This document shows positions 11,466 to 24,320 of a stretch of 64,000 bases of DNA, piece after piece. The notes beneath the pieces are model-generated. The model searched no databases. It was not told the DNA's origin and saw only the letters and a program-made list of their open reading frames with translations. The stretch comes from Drosophila miranda. Its lineage: Eukaryota; Arthropoda; Insecta; Diptera; Drosophilidae. The position numbers were made by a program, and so were the translations under genes. The DNA lies in contig NC_046675.1 in the NCBI RefSeq assembly GCF_003369915.1, positions 13,330,001 through 13,394,000 on the forward strand. The letters run 5' to 3'. The stretch's first letter is position 1, and every line of letters begins with the position of its first letter.

Positions 11466-14400
11466 TTCGTTTCAGCTGGAGCACTGTCCTATAGTTTCGT
11501 AACGCACTGTAGACCCGTGGAGAGCTGTGAATAGTCTGGGTCTGGCTGACAATTTTTTAATCAACACGAGCCGTGCAGCAACAACTGGCACTGGCTCTGG
11601 CACTGCGACTGCGACTGGGCAAATACTCAACGAGGAAATGTCGCTTACGAAAATAAGTAAAAACCAAATGCAAAATATTCCATGACCATTTTGGCACGTG
11701 CTCGCCATCCATTGTTGTTGGTGTTGTTGGTGATTGTGTGAACCTTGATTAACGCAACAGGAGATGGAAGGAGGCTGCCCGGTGGGTGGGTGGATGGTGT
11801 TGGTGTGCGGGCGGGGTATGGAATATTGTAGCTGTTTGCCAAATCTCTCGGTGGCTGTCTCTCTAAATTTTAACTATGAATGTCCTGGGCTGCCATTTGC
11901 CATACAACAGTAACAACGAATGTGTGGTTATGTGTGTGTGTGTATCTGTGTGTGCATGTGGGGGCTGCTTGTGTGTGAGTTGGCAGTAAAATTTGTTTAC
12001 CAAAACCTTCTTAGCTTGGCTTAGTAGCCCCGCACCGCCATTGTTTGTGTATTTGCATTTCGGCTCCTCCATTGTCTTGGGCACCCATCATCCGTGTCCT
12101 GCCCCCATGCCCCCTATCCACTACCCGCCCCTCTGTTGGTCTGTGGCGGGGTGTGAAATTTCATGCATATATGTATCTATGAGATACAGTGCGGGTGCGG
12201 CTGCCTAAGTGAACGTGTGTGTGGGTGAGCTGGGTGTTCGTGGAAGAGTTCGTGCCTCGCCTTTGGCCTTTTTGCAGCTTTTACTTTTTACCCGCTTTTG
12301 TTTGTCTTGCTGTTGTTGCTTGTTGTTGCTTGTTGCCTTTGTTTGCTGCCGCTGCGCCTCCTTGGCTTTGGTTGTGGACAGCCTCGAGTCAGTCGCAGTC
12401 GCCGTCCTTTTGACCAGGTCGGATTCGGGAAGGCGCGGCGTCGCATTCAAATATCTCAGCGAGTGAAATGTAAATCGTTTTTTTCCGTTTCCCATTCCCT
12501 TGTCTAGGTAACTGGCAAATGGTATCGGGTTGGCTCCGAAAGTGCAACAGGCAAAAGGAGACGTAGTTTGCGGAACCTTGAGATCGTAACATTCTATATT
12601 TGTCTCCAAAATGTATTAATTTTCTGTTTTTTTGTGATCTTTTTAAACGATTTCCCATCCGATTCGCTTCATATTCAGAATCCAAGCAACAAGTTGGTCT
12701 GCATCATTGGGGTTTTAGGATTCAATGCTCCATTATATAGGGTACTACTGGATCGGGTGCCCCTCTGTTCGGGCTGCCTGCTTTATTGTTATTGCTAGAA
12801 TTTTATATGCCACCACAAAGAGGGGCAGCAGCTGCGAGAAAGTGAGACAGCGAGAAATATACGAAGCTAGCCGCAGCCAGGCACAGTGGCAGAATGGTAA
12901 AATATCGCGCCAACTATTTTCTGTGTGTCCTGGAAGGGAACGGCCACCGCAACGTGTTATGCAAATCTGGCAGTGTGTCTGTGTCGGGGCTGTGGGCGGA
13001 GGTGTCCCCGGCCATGTGGCGCACGGGCTGGTATTTGTGTTGCCATGAGCTCTGTTGACCATCTGCAGCGCCGACGGTGGCATCAAAAACAATTTAGAAG
13101 CTTTGCTTTGCCGTGCCCTGCTGGGTCTTACCGTGGGTCAGCAGTTTTTACCAAACGACTGACTCTTCACCTCTATTTGATTCACTCAAAATGTTAATTT
13201 AAATTGCAAAAACTCCATTGTTTCGTGCTCATTGTTCTTTTCATGTTTACCTTCCATCTTTTTTTGCGCTTTCCTCAATTAGCATAAAAGGGGTCAAGAG
13301 GCAGTGGCAGCAGGAGGTTGTCGCATTAAAAATGATATCCTAAGTAGATTGTACAAATTGCTAGCAATTAGATTTAATAGCCCCTTCAAATGAGGCCCAT
13401 AAACGGGGAGCGTCCCGTCAAAGCTTTCAGCGAGCGATGGGTTCTTGAAGCATTTTCCCCCCTTATTCTATCTTTTTACTTTTCAAATTATTTATCAAAA
13501 AAAATCGGTCAAGAACACTCGGGTTTCAAAGCTTTAGCCGAATATAAAAGTACCAATATAAAAAGACAGAAACGGTAGGGAGAGCCGTGAGAATGTTTAG
13601 GTATTCAAAAGCTGGTTTTAATGAAAGACCGACCTGCGGATTTTCACCGGTCTTTTCAGGCACGAGTCATAACAGCTACGAAAATACGAGAATATTCAGA
13701 CATGAAAGTCTAGAGCCCCACGGTTGTCGTGTCGTGAAATGACATTGCACAGAATGGTCACAAAAATAACGAATAAAAACGTAGTTTCTGTTTATTTCTA
13801 GTCTTCAGCGCAGAATATTTCATTAAGACGACGAAATTCTTCTGTAAACTCTGGCACTCTGGCATTTCAAAGCTAAGTTTTCACTTGAAAAGGTCCCCCA
13901 ATTAGAGATCAGACTTTAAAATTTATAATTCACAATAAATTTCATTTTTATCGCATAAATCGCACGGAAAATTCAGCTCATTCTATTCATGTGGCCTTTG
14001 GTTATACAAAAATTCAAGTGCTATCCATTAATAATTAATTATATTTAGAGGTTTTATAGAGCAGTTTTATTATATTTGAATAAAATGTACATTAATTTAA
14101 TAAGTGTCCACTGAAAAATAGTTGCAGTATGCTCTGTATAATATACATATGGCTTTTTAACAATTTAATATAATATATATAATATTATTTAAGTTTGATT
14201 GATTGTTGGCAGCTCTTAGAACAAGTTATTATTACCCACTCATTTGGCAATTGGTTTTCGTCTTCTCCAAGGAGCCATCCTTGAAACATTTCGGAATAAA
14301 TTTTTAATTTAAAGCCAGAAAAATGAGTGCCGCTGTCTTGAGTGCTTGCTTTATGCTGTACTTAGGACCTAAGTATCAAATGTTCAATAAAAATTCCTCT

Positions 14401-17400
14401 AGAACCTCCCTTAAGCTGCACAATGAATTTTACTCTTTTATTAAAAGTTTTTTAACCAAGAAGTGGAACCGAAGGGCAAATTTTACGACTATCTAAAGTA
14501 CATATTTAAATAGTTTTACGAGTTCTTTCCCCGCACACAGCTCCATCCTTTCTCGAACAGATTGCAAGGAAATTCCAAGTTAATCTAACAATTCAGTCAA
14601 CTCATTTGCCAATTGTCAAGAAAACTTGCTCCAATTAGCAATTAAATTCGTGCCGAAAGTTCCCGGGGCGAAACCTCCTGGAGGAGACGTATCCCAGCAT
14701 AGTCCTTGCCATATATACCAAATGAAGCACATGTCCAATCACTTGTGCCATTTTGTAGGCCAATCAAAGTTTCTATGGCGCTTGAAAAAGAGCGAAAACA
14801 AAAACCGAAAACTGAAAAGTTCGAGAACTTTTGCCCGATGCCTCAATTCATCGACGGTCTCCGGCCACAAAACAATCAAAACGGCCCCAGCTGTGGCCCA
14901 TGGGGCGTGGCTCTTGCACGCACACATATACTACTTGTACTCGTACGTAGACCAGGCCAAAGAGGGGGTTGGGGGTGCAAACAATAACTTCAATTATGAA
15001 TATTTCAGGCAGCAGAGCAGTGGAGCTAGGGTCAGGCAGCAGAAAGAGTTGGAGCCCGCTCAAGGTGCCGCAGCAGGAAAAGGACAAAGTTTCGTTAGTT
15101 GGGGAAACTTTGTGACTGCTCGGCTGAGGTGAGGACAGGTCAGGAGAAATTGACTTTGATCTTGGTCCTGGTGTTGGTGTTGGACGTGCCACTGGGGCCG
15201 TGTCCTTTGCCGTGTCTCCGACTCGAGCGCGAGCTCTGGCTCCGGCTCCGGCTCCAGCTCGGGCTCTGACTTTGTTTGCAATTCAAACGAAATTTAACTG
15301 GCCCTGGCCTTGATTCTGGCTGGGGGCAGAAAAGAGAAGGCAAAATTAAGTAAACAACTCCTTCAGATGTCCTCTGGCTGGGCAGTGGAGGGTGTGGCAC
15401 AATTAAATTGGCTTTGCGCCTGGTTTAATAAGGATAATAAGCCGGATGGCCGGGTCACAAGGTCGGGCTAAGGTCGGGCTAATTAATAATTAAATTAAAG
15501 TTCCGTCAGAGCTATAAAAGTATTAATTGCTGTCCACAAATCTGGCTTAAGTCAAGGCCCACACAGGCGGCTACCCATCGCAATCCCTCAAGTGGCCAGC
15601 CCCCTCCCCCTTCCAGAGCAACACTTCCGCTGCCAACGTCGCCGAAGTGTTGCCTTGTTGCTTCCGGTGGCAGCTCGAAACCAATTGCACATTCGCCCAA
15701 GGAGCAGAGCAGAGCGGAGCGGGGCAGGGATCGGTGGCAGCCCGAGATTGGATTGAGCGATAATAAAAAATGAGCAATGCCCCCCTAATGAAACACGATG
15801 CATGTAATGTACGAGTAAGCAAAGAAAAGGCAAGACTTCCGCTTCCTACCCTCCTCCTACTGCCACCCTGCCTGTAGGACAACTTCCGGTGACGGCATTT
15901 TGGCGCCATGTCATATTGACAGTCTGCCCCAGCTCTTCACTTCACTCCACTCCCCTCTCCGTCTTATTAATATTGAAGCAACGTGAAACTGTCGTGTGTT
16001 TGTCCTCCCAATGGCCGCATAAAATGCTCCAGACTAAGAGTGCTGGGGGTCTGGGTCTGGGTCCGGGGCAAGTGCCAGTGAGAATGAGAGTGGATCTGTA
16101 ACTGGAGCGCGTGGTAAACATCCGGAGCCAGAAATTGTATTGCAATAAAATGATTTATTTGCCCATACTTCCGTCAAGCAACCGGGGGCAGGGGCTCCAA
16201 ACAGGAGCCAAGGCGAAACTAAAAAGAGGCGGGGAAGTGGAGGAGGAACATGAAGTGGGAACTCAGTGACATGTGGAAATATGCCAAAGCCTCATTCTTA
16301 TTGTCTTATGGCACGCGTCAAGGACATGAGCAGGACGGGCTCAGGCTCGAGCTCGGGCTCGCGCACGGGCACGGGCACGGATTCCTTGTGTGGGCTATGG
16401 CGTGAATTCCTCATAAAATCGTAATAATTTCATTCCCAAAAAGGCCTGGCCAGGGCCTAGAGACAGGGCATGTGAGTGTGTTGATAAGACCGCCGGACCA
16501 TAGCAACAGATTTCCCATCCTTCACTCATCCTTCCTACTCCTCTCCCTCCTCCGCTGATCCTGTCCTGTCCCGTCCTGTCATCCGCCTCCGTTTTTATTG
16601 CAGCCGCAACTTTTATTAAATAGCCATGGGGAACATGGAAGCAAAGGAGCAGAAGCAAAGGAGACAGAGAAAGACCGGGAGAAAAAAACCATTTTTGGAC
16701 TACCCAAAAATGTGGAACCTTATCTGCAAATGTCGTTTGCCATGCTCCGGACCCAACGATACTGAGCGAAGGATACGAAAAAAAAAAAACGTAAAGCAAA
16801 GCCAAGCCAGAGCCAAATAAAGAAAAGGAAAGGATTCACTTTGGCCCGCCTTTAATGGCCTTAAAATAGCTGCCATGAATGCTATTTACCCTGTTTATCA
16901 AAGGCAATGCCGAGCCATTGACGTAGATAAATTTAATTTACCTTCTTTTGCTTGTCTATATGTATTTATTTAGATGCTGATTTTGAAAACGAATTTGCTT
17001 GATGGAACACTAACAGCGTAGCATTGAATTTTACGCAGCTTATCAGAGGCTAAATTGAGTTGGGCCTACGAAAGAAGGAGACAGCATCCCTCCGACACGG
17101 CCCGGTGGCGTATGCGTAACGCACGCACGGATACATCACGCATACGCCACATGCGCCCACCCGTTAGCTGGTGGGGAGGGTGCTGTCACGTCTCATCCAT
17201 ATCGTCGCCAGTGTTCGATGGCATTTCAACGAGCAATAGTTGTATTCGATTGTCCACTTTCTGATTGCATTTACATAATTCTTGTTTCATTTATCATCAT
17301 TCGGCGAGCATTAGCAGAATGGCATCAGCAGAATGCTGGCCCAATCGATGTTCTATTCATTTTATCAATAAATCTGATTACACACCATTGTGCATATTGT

Positions 17401-18830
17401 ATTTGGTATATATATACGTAACATTTTAATTGAAATTTAATTTCCGGAAATGGTAATAATAAAACAAATGAACCGAACGAAGAGTCGAATGCTTGATTAA
17501 ATTACACAAAAAGAAAAAAATAAGTCGTTTTCGACTGACCCAATCAATTTAAATCGAACAATTTTCTAAGCACTTAAATTTCGATTGTAATCCTTTCCTA
17601 TTTTATTCAATTATGCAAACCAATTTCCTTCTATGATATATAACACAATCAACTCAAAGTCTTGTGTTTTCAAAAACCATAGGTCCATGTCTAATTGAAT
17701 GAATCTATGAATAAGTGCCTCGAATCGATATTGACCTTTTCGGCACAATTTTAAAGGCTCAAACGCAGCTGTACTGTTGAAGGTTGCTTCAGTATCGAAT
17801 AATTGACATGGTAACCAGCCATGTAATGCTCTGGTCTGAACGATTAAACTCATTGCATGGGTATAATGGTATGTTGTTCCTTCCTTTGGCACGCCGTGAT
17901 CCCCATGGATCTCTGTGTGATCCCATTAATCAATGTTTATAAATATTGATTACATTTTCAATAGCTTTGTCATTTGTCCATGGCTAATTTTATGCCTGAC
18001 GAACCCACCATTCAAGCTTCTAACCCAATCATTTAATTGCAATTAGAGCTGGCCTTCAGCGAGGGAGAGTGAATGGGAGCGGGAGTGGGAGTGTGCCCCC
18101 ACTTGTCAATCACTTGTCCCGTCCTTAATGTGTGACGCACCGGCCACTCGGGTCACTGCCGCCTTGACGGGCCAATTAGTTCAGTGAAAGAGTTGAGAAA
18201 CGAGGACAAGAGCACTGAAAAAGTACTCTGGAAGGGAAATCATTCAATCAATTTGTGACCAGAATTCGACCCAGGGAAACATTTCATTTTTTCCATAATT
18301 AATAGCCCGGCAATAGCCAGCAAGCAGGCGTTGACCCACGGCCCTGATGCACTGAGGGGTAGGTAATCTAATGGCATTTTAATTACTATTTGAAACGCAA
18401 AAGGGCAAAAGACCTAAAAACAATATCAAGGCTTCGGCTCGATTCCATTTTCAGCCCAGATCACAGAATACACGAGTATGTGTATGTACGTCCATATGCT
18501 CTGTTGTTGGTGTTAGTGGCAGCGTTACGAATGGGCGAGCTATAAATTATCAGAGCCATAGTAGTGTCCATCACGTTGAAATGCTTGAATTTTTCATCGC
18601 TTGCATTTCAATTTCATGGGCAGCCATTAAAATTGACAGCCCACACACACACACACACTGACATACTGACACTGACGCCCTCCCTCGCAATGTGTTGATG
18701 TGGGGGGCGGCAGAGAAAGAGAAACAAAGAGAGAGCTTAAAAATATTGAAATGTCGTGTCTACGAGCAGAATGCCCCAAAGGGTTTGCCCAAAAAATGAC
18801 TCGAACCTGATTTGGCTTAGCCTCTTCTTT
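11466..18830. other. Gene-poor interval with simple repeats
   Basis: This interval holds (GT)n near 11930, cryptic GGCTCC/GGGTCT hexamer tracts at 15230-15275, 16045-16070 and 16340-16380, and an (AC)n run at 18640. Short open frames on both strands around 12.2-13.1 kb and 14.6-15.9 kb overlap each other and match nothing known. A plus-strand segment at 15009-15130 is flanked by an acceptor and a GTGAGG donor, but no partner exon was found. Confidence 0.5.
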
Positions 18831-19035
18831 TTAACACTCGGTATTCGAGGGACAAAGAATACCCCTTGAACTGTATATATTCGTGATCAGGATTAACAGG
18901 GTAGGATTCCGCTCCTTCAATTGTGGCTCCCCTTGTAATGGGGAATTTTGAAATTGAATTAATATGTCTATATAGATCTCTGAAGATTCGAGTACCAGGT
19001 ATCTTCTGGTCGTAATACTCGACCCCTTTCGCTCC
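18831..19035 (+). mobile_element. Degenerate SGM/INE-1-like fragment
   Basis: Weak match to the repeat core: ACTGTATATATTCGTGATCAG followed by GATTAACAGGGTAGGATT. Most of the element is eroded. The call rests on one core word and its context. Confidence 0.35.
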
Positions 19036-20436
19036 TAGTTATTTTCCCTGTTCAGCTGTTGTCAAATTTTCTGTGTTTCCCTTTTGTGCTGCCATTTTTT
19101 GTCTGGTCCCAATTTTGTCTTTGTTGCTGCTCTCTCTTTCTATTTTTTGTTTTTTTTACAATCCCAGCGCGATTGAGTTTCCGTCGTCGTCGCCTCTTCT
19201 TCTGAGGTTCTCATCTGCTCTTTTCGCTGGTCGTTTTGTGCAATAATTTCCCTGCGTTCCTTTTTCCGCTGCCACTGCCACTGCCTTAAAAGCATGTTGC
19301 ATAATTTACGCGCTGCGAGCTGCCAAACGTAGGGGCGTGGAGTGGCGGGAGGGACTTCAGTGGAAGAGGGACTTCAGCTGATGATTTGCTTTTTGCTTGG
19401 TTTTGGGATTTAGATTCGGGTTCCGGATCGAGTTTGAGTTCGGGGTGGGGTCCGTTTGGGTTCTGGGCCTGGGTCTGGGTCTGGACCCACACGCACATTA
19501 AAATGTTTCTTTGCATTTCTGATTTGTGGCTGCAACAACTGCCACTTCCCCCCCAACCAACAGCCAAAAAATTCGACAGAGCCATCATTTAGAGTCAAAC
19601 TGGGCGTGGAAGCGGCTAATGTCATCGGGCATTACCCATTCATGGCCTGGAGGTCCCAGGAGGAACCAGAAAGCATTGCGAGAGGCATTCACCAGCTGGC
19701 TGACTGGCTAATTGATTGAAAGACTGTTGTACTGACTGAACTAATGGCTATATATTAAATGTGTATCTGACTGAATACACAACTCTTTAACTATCCGACT
19801 TGGCTGAATGAAAGGAGTACTGATTCATTCATGAATCATTGAAAAATTTGCTTGACTGAAGGATGTCTGGGCAGATTGGTTGATTGAATAAGTCTTGAAT
19901 AGGTACGTTAAGGTCTGACCAGCAGACTAATAGCAGTATTGATCGACAGATTAATTGATTTAGAGGCTAACCAATTGTCGGGCTTATTGACTGATTTACT
20001 CATTCACTGTTCGACTATACGCTTGTATGATCATTCGACTGCGTACAGATAAAGAGACGCCTTCACACTCTACTTGATTGACTGAGGGCTGGACCTTCTC
20101 TATGACAAAGTGAATATCGGATTTAAGGATTGACTGAGTGGCCTGAAGGATTAATTGATGGATAGATTGGCTGCACGACTTTCTGATAGCACTAGCCACA
20201 ACGAGCTCTACATTTACACCCCATACTCAGTCAGTACACATGTGAGTTTATGATTTATGTAATCTATTCAATGTATTTGATAGATGATCAGATGACTGCC
20301 CCATGGTCACTCACTGGCTTGTGGTACCGCTGTTAATTCTTGCACTTCGCTTATTCCCCTTCCACCCAATCACCTATTTGATTAGAATTTAAGAATATTT
20401 TATGTTTCCACTCCTCTCACTTTCTCAAAGCAACTT

Positions 20437-20472
20437 ACTGTTGAAGTGTCAGTCGTAGCATTGAAGTATAGA
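20437..20472 (+). repeat. Left arm of a 36-bp perfect inverted repeat
   Basis: The segment beginning ACTGTTGAAGTG and ending GAAGTATAGA recurs as its exact reverse complement at 21137-21172. The arms flank about 660 bp holding a retrotransposon fragment. Confidence 0.9.
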
Positions 20473-20561
20473 AAACAATTTGATTTTTTATAAATTTATA
20501 AGCGGCGATAAGATCCATGCAGTCGTCCGCGGTAAGTTCCATAAGTGTCTTGGCGAGCAGG

Positions 20562-20916
20562 GAAGCACGACAAAGTCAGTGCGGATCTACTGGGTTCCCA
20601 GCCATCAGGGCATCGAAGGAAACGAGACGGCGGATACGAGAACCGAGAACGTGCCTGTCTCCCTTAGAACGCTGCAAAGCGATCTAGAAAAGCAGGCCGG
20701 ACCGCACGGAAGGACTGCAGATTATTAGTGGGCGGCGCATGCAACAAACAGAGACAGTTGCAGGAAATATGACGAACATCTCATCTGCAACTGTCCTGCT
20801 CTCTTAAGGGCAAGGAGGAAGTACCTGGGCGCGCCAGTGGAAGATGCCACGAAAAATACCTCCATTGCCACACGATTTTCGTGGCACTCCCCTCAGCACT
20901 GGCTAACCAATTTGTA
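20562..20916 (+). pseudogene. 3' fragment of a non-LTR retrotransposon ORF2 (RNase H and C-terminal zinc motif)
   Basis: One frame reads RIYWVPSHQGIEGNETAD, the last conserved block of the RNase H domain in I/LOA/Outcast-type non-LTR elements, and stops at TAG (20726-20728). A shifted frame downstream reads the C-terminal Cys/His block (CRKYDEHLICNCPALLRAR, then LGAP) and ends at TAA (20914-20916). The element is 5'-truncated and broken by at least one frameshift and one stop, so it is inactive. The clade assignment is from motif style only. Confidence 0.75.
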
Positions 20917-21136
20917 ACACTTCAAACAGTTTATATTCCATAGTTACGACTTAACTAATTGGTTAAGCAAAATACAAAATACATATAGGACTACTTTTTG
21001 GCGCGGCAGATCTCCTCTTCGTCATTATGTATTCCTCAATGAGTATGGAGCTGTGCGGGCTTTCCGCTTAAAAAGCTGGAGGTTGCCCCGTGTTAATCTG
21101 ATTAGACGAGAGTCAAAGTCGGTCATTGTCGCAATC

Positions 21137-21172
21137 TCTATACTTCAATGCTACGACTGACACTTCAACAGT
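21137..21172 (-). repeat. Right arm of the 36-bp perfect inverted repeat
   Basis: Exact reverse complement of 20437-20472. With two mismatches the match extends to 42 bp (20431-20472 and 21137-21178). An unrecognised open stretch at 20985-21160 runs into this arm. Confidence 0.9.
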
Positions 21173-21370
21173 CGGTTGCCTTGGAAGTGGAAACAGAGAA
21201 AATATGTTGTAGGACCATATCAGGCCCCAGCACACTAGAGAAATACCGAATGTACGGCCACTGAGAAAAGCATGGAGATCGAGAAGGAAGTCGTGTCCGG
21301 AGAAGTAAGTATACATTTAAAAGTACATCCAAGTATTAACTTTTTTTCACTCTCCCAAATGTAAAACAGA

Positions 21371-21418
21371 TAAATGTAGAGCCGCGGCCCGTGCCACGGC
21401 TCACAACGTTCCCCCTTG
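21371..21418 (+). mobile_element. 3' end of an SGM/INE-1-like repeat
   Basis: TAAATGTAGAG, a short GC-rich inverted repeat (GCCGCGG / CCACGGC region) and TCACAACGTTCCCCC match the 3' terminus of the copy at 5461-5510. Only the terminus is present. Confidence 0.7.
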
Positions 21419-21590
21419 TTCTCAGAAAAAGGTAGAATGGCATGACTTTCTGACTGATGGACTTAATAACCAACTGGCGACGTGTCGAGGTATCCGACTG
21501 ATTGACCTGATTATTAACCAAGTGACGGACTGTCGCGGTATCAGCCTGATTGACTGGCTGACTGATTTATTCAGTGATTGACATATTTGG

Positions 21591-24290
21591 ATTTGCATAC
21601 GCCTGCTTCTCGATTGATTTATGCCAGTGCCAAATATCAGCTAATCGTCCTGCGGCCTTCCAATATGTCACATCAACGCTGACCCACAAAGCTGTTGGGT
21701 TATGGTATTACCCTCTGGCCACCACCTCTGGGGACTGTGCTGTACACCCGCCGGGCTGCCAATCGCGAACGGAATTGAAACACTGAAATTCTGCGCGCTA
21801 AACTTTATAATTAATTACATTCGCATAATAAACGAACTTAAATATGAAAATGAAGTGCAAATACGAGTACGGGCAGCAACGCCAGCAAATGGAGGGGCTT
21901 TGACTGAAGAGGAAAAGGGGAGAAGAGGATGGTTAGCATTCTTGTTAGTGGTTCGGGCCTTGTTTATGCATACGCTTTTTAAACAGCCGCCGCGGCAACA
22001 AAGCAGGCCTCAGCGACACCCACATAACGACCATTTAATGCCGCTTACACGGAAATCATTTGCGCAAAATCAATTTCAATTTGCAGAGCGAAAAAATGTC
22101 AAGACAGGAGGGGAAAAACTAAGGAAAGTTGGGAAAGAGGAAGACGGGAATCGGAAGCAGCATTAGCCGCTCCGTCCTGATGTCTGATATCGTGTCACTG
22201 CGGTTTCGCCGGATAATTTGTTTGCTCTTCTGCATGTCATGCTGTGAAATTCATTTTAAATACTAAATAACCAAACACCGAACACACATTTGGAGCAAAT
22301 CACACTCGTTCATCGTCAGCACACTCCCGGGCAAGTTAATGGGTATATGCAATCGTATATTGAAAATAATTTAAAGTAAATTGGAGGACATACCTATGTA
22401 GATGTCATTCCAGTGTATTCGTGTATCAGGCGAAAGAATTTTATAAATAAATTGTATACGGTACGTTTCACAGAAAATAATTTTACTTTAGTTTCAGAAT
22501 TAACCGATCGAATATAAATATAAATATAAAGTCAAGGAGCTCTATATATTGTATAGTTCTTTGGGTAAAATTAAAATCTTGAAACTAGCCTTCTATTCTT
22601 GTTTATTTATTGAACAAGTCCTCCTAGTAAAAGCATAATACAATATTTTGAGCCTATTTATGTGAGGCATGCCGTATGCAACACGAAACTTTGATTTAGT
22701 GAGCCACATGAGCCGTACAATTTTGGCTCTCTCTCTCTCTCTGTTGGGGCGTAGTATGTTCCGTGTGTCAGGCCAACAAATAATAGAATTTGTCTGTTTA
22801 TAGCCGTGACAGGTTCTGGCCCAAGCGCAGGATAATGTGCACGTCAGAGAGATGTGGGCCTGGCTTAGTTGTGGCATGACTGCTGCGGCCACGTCTGCCA
22901 CAAGCGCTCTCCGCCTGCTTTCTCTCTCTCTCTCTCTTTGTTCCCCTGATAGGCGCACGTTACGCGTATCATCATCAATCAAGACGGAACGGAACTGATC
23001 TGATATGCATGTTATATGTGAAGCTGGGGCATTTGCAAACGACGCTCTCGGGCATCCAAATTTGTAGGCACGAACCGAAAGGTCCTTCCTCTGGGGAGAT
23101 GGGACATTCAAGTGTCTCGAGCTCTACGGTAATATTATTTACATTTGTATTTATTTGATTCTGAGTAGGGCATTCCTAGGGGACTGTATCCTAATTTATA
23201 GAGAAGCAGTATTATTTTGTGGGGCTAATTTAGTGAGCCTCATGCACATTATTATTATTTGATTCATTAAGGTATTGGTTTTGGCTTTTAACTCTAGCGG
23301 TTTGGGTGTATTACCATTTTGGTTAATTATAATAAAAGTCTTAAATACCTTAAATACTATGGGAGTACAAAATCTGTGGTCTTTTTACTCTCACATCTCC
23401 ATGGCTATCATCAGCTCTTAACGTGATAACTTATCTTTTTGTTAATTTGTTAGCTGCAAAAAGTGGAACGTAAACTCTGATTTTCGCACCTCCACAGTCC
23501 ACACAATCAGTGAAGTGGAAAGCAAATAGTATGAAATGTAGTTAAATTAATGCATCAGTGTGGCAAGGGCACTCGAAATTGTTGCCCAGATTGCTTTCGT
23601 GGCAGGTTTCAAAATGGAGAAACTACTCAAATATGTTGTCTGTCTCCGTGTGCGTGAGTTTGGCAGTGCGTGTGTGTGTGTGTGTGTGCACTTAAAAATA
23701 CCATTGCCTGCTTTCAGGCTGCATTCGGTTAAAGTAGAAGCAAAGGCTACGGAAAGGGCAAAGCGCCTCGGGCCAGAGCCTATGCAAATGTGATCCGAGA
23801 GCGGGCTTCCAAGCCAGTCATGGTAATTGAATCACACTGCGAGTTGTAAGCGAGTTGTAATGCACCCCCGAGCCGAGTCCCCGCACAAAGCCCCCCGGGC
23901 TAGCCATTAGAAAAGTGCACAAGTGGGGGACATGGTATAGGGGCTGAGTGTTCGTGTTTGACAAACAGCATTTCAATGCTTTCAACGCACACGCAAACTA
24001 ACAAACAAACAAATAACAAATATCATTACAGCGACTCACAAATGTATGCAAACGGCAGGCTGACAAGCATGAAAACACCCAGCCATCGCAAAATATTAAT
24101 GGACCCTCCACAGCCAAGTCTTTTGTAGATACCTCACAGATATCTAAAGTGGAGAATAATCGTTTCCAAAGCCAAATCGTTACTGAATTTAAAGTGATTT
24201 TTGTTATAAATTAAACGTTTTGTCTATCCGTAACACAATGCTGTATTTTGATATTGTAAACCATTTATTTCGGATTTAGCTTGGCTTTTA
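21591..24290. other. Gene-free interval with dinucleotide runs
   Basis: (CT)n runs lie at about 22725-22742 and 22919-22938, and (GT)n at about 23668-23690. The open frame of 172 codons on the minus strand (22593-23111) uses the CT runs as Arg-Glu repeats and looks fortuitous. No gene is supported. Confidence 0.5.
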
Positions 24291-24320
24291 GGGGTGTACG
24301 AATAACTTTTGGACCGACTG
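24291..24320 (-). mobile_element. Solo Tc1/mariner-type terminal inverted repeat
   Basis: Read on the minus strand the segment begins CAGTCGGTCCAAAAGTTATT and ends CGTACACCCC, abutting a TA dinucleotide. This is the form of Tc1-like element ends (CAGT start, TA target). No matching opposite end or transposase was found nearby. Confidence 0.55.

Larger units (their letters stand above)
19685..21590. repeat. Degenerate GACTGATT-type low-complexity tract, split by a transposon cluster
   Basis: From about 19685 to 20210, and again from about 21440 to 21590, variants of GACTGA, GATTGA and TGACTGAT recur every 10-40 bases (for example TGACTGGCTGACTGATTTA at 21557-21575). The interval between is filled by a retrotransposon fragment and repeat ends. 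The halves look like one ancestral tract interrupted by insertion. It could be an eroded simple satellite or a cluster of TGATTGAT-like homeodomain/PBC sites; the sequence does not decide. Confidence 0.6.

Noticed and set aside
12205..12609. 134-codon minus-strand frame rich in Gln/Lys
   Set aside because: It overlaps equally long frames in other phases; there is no recognisable domain.
22593..23111. 172-codon minus-strand open frame
   Set aside because: Its Arg-Glu repeats come from (CT)n microsatellites; there is no domain or promoter.
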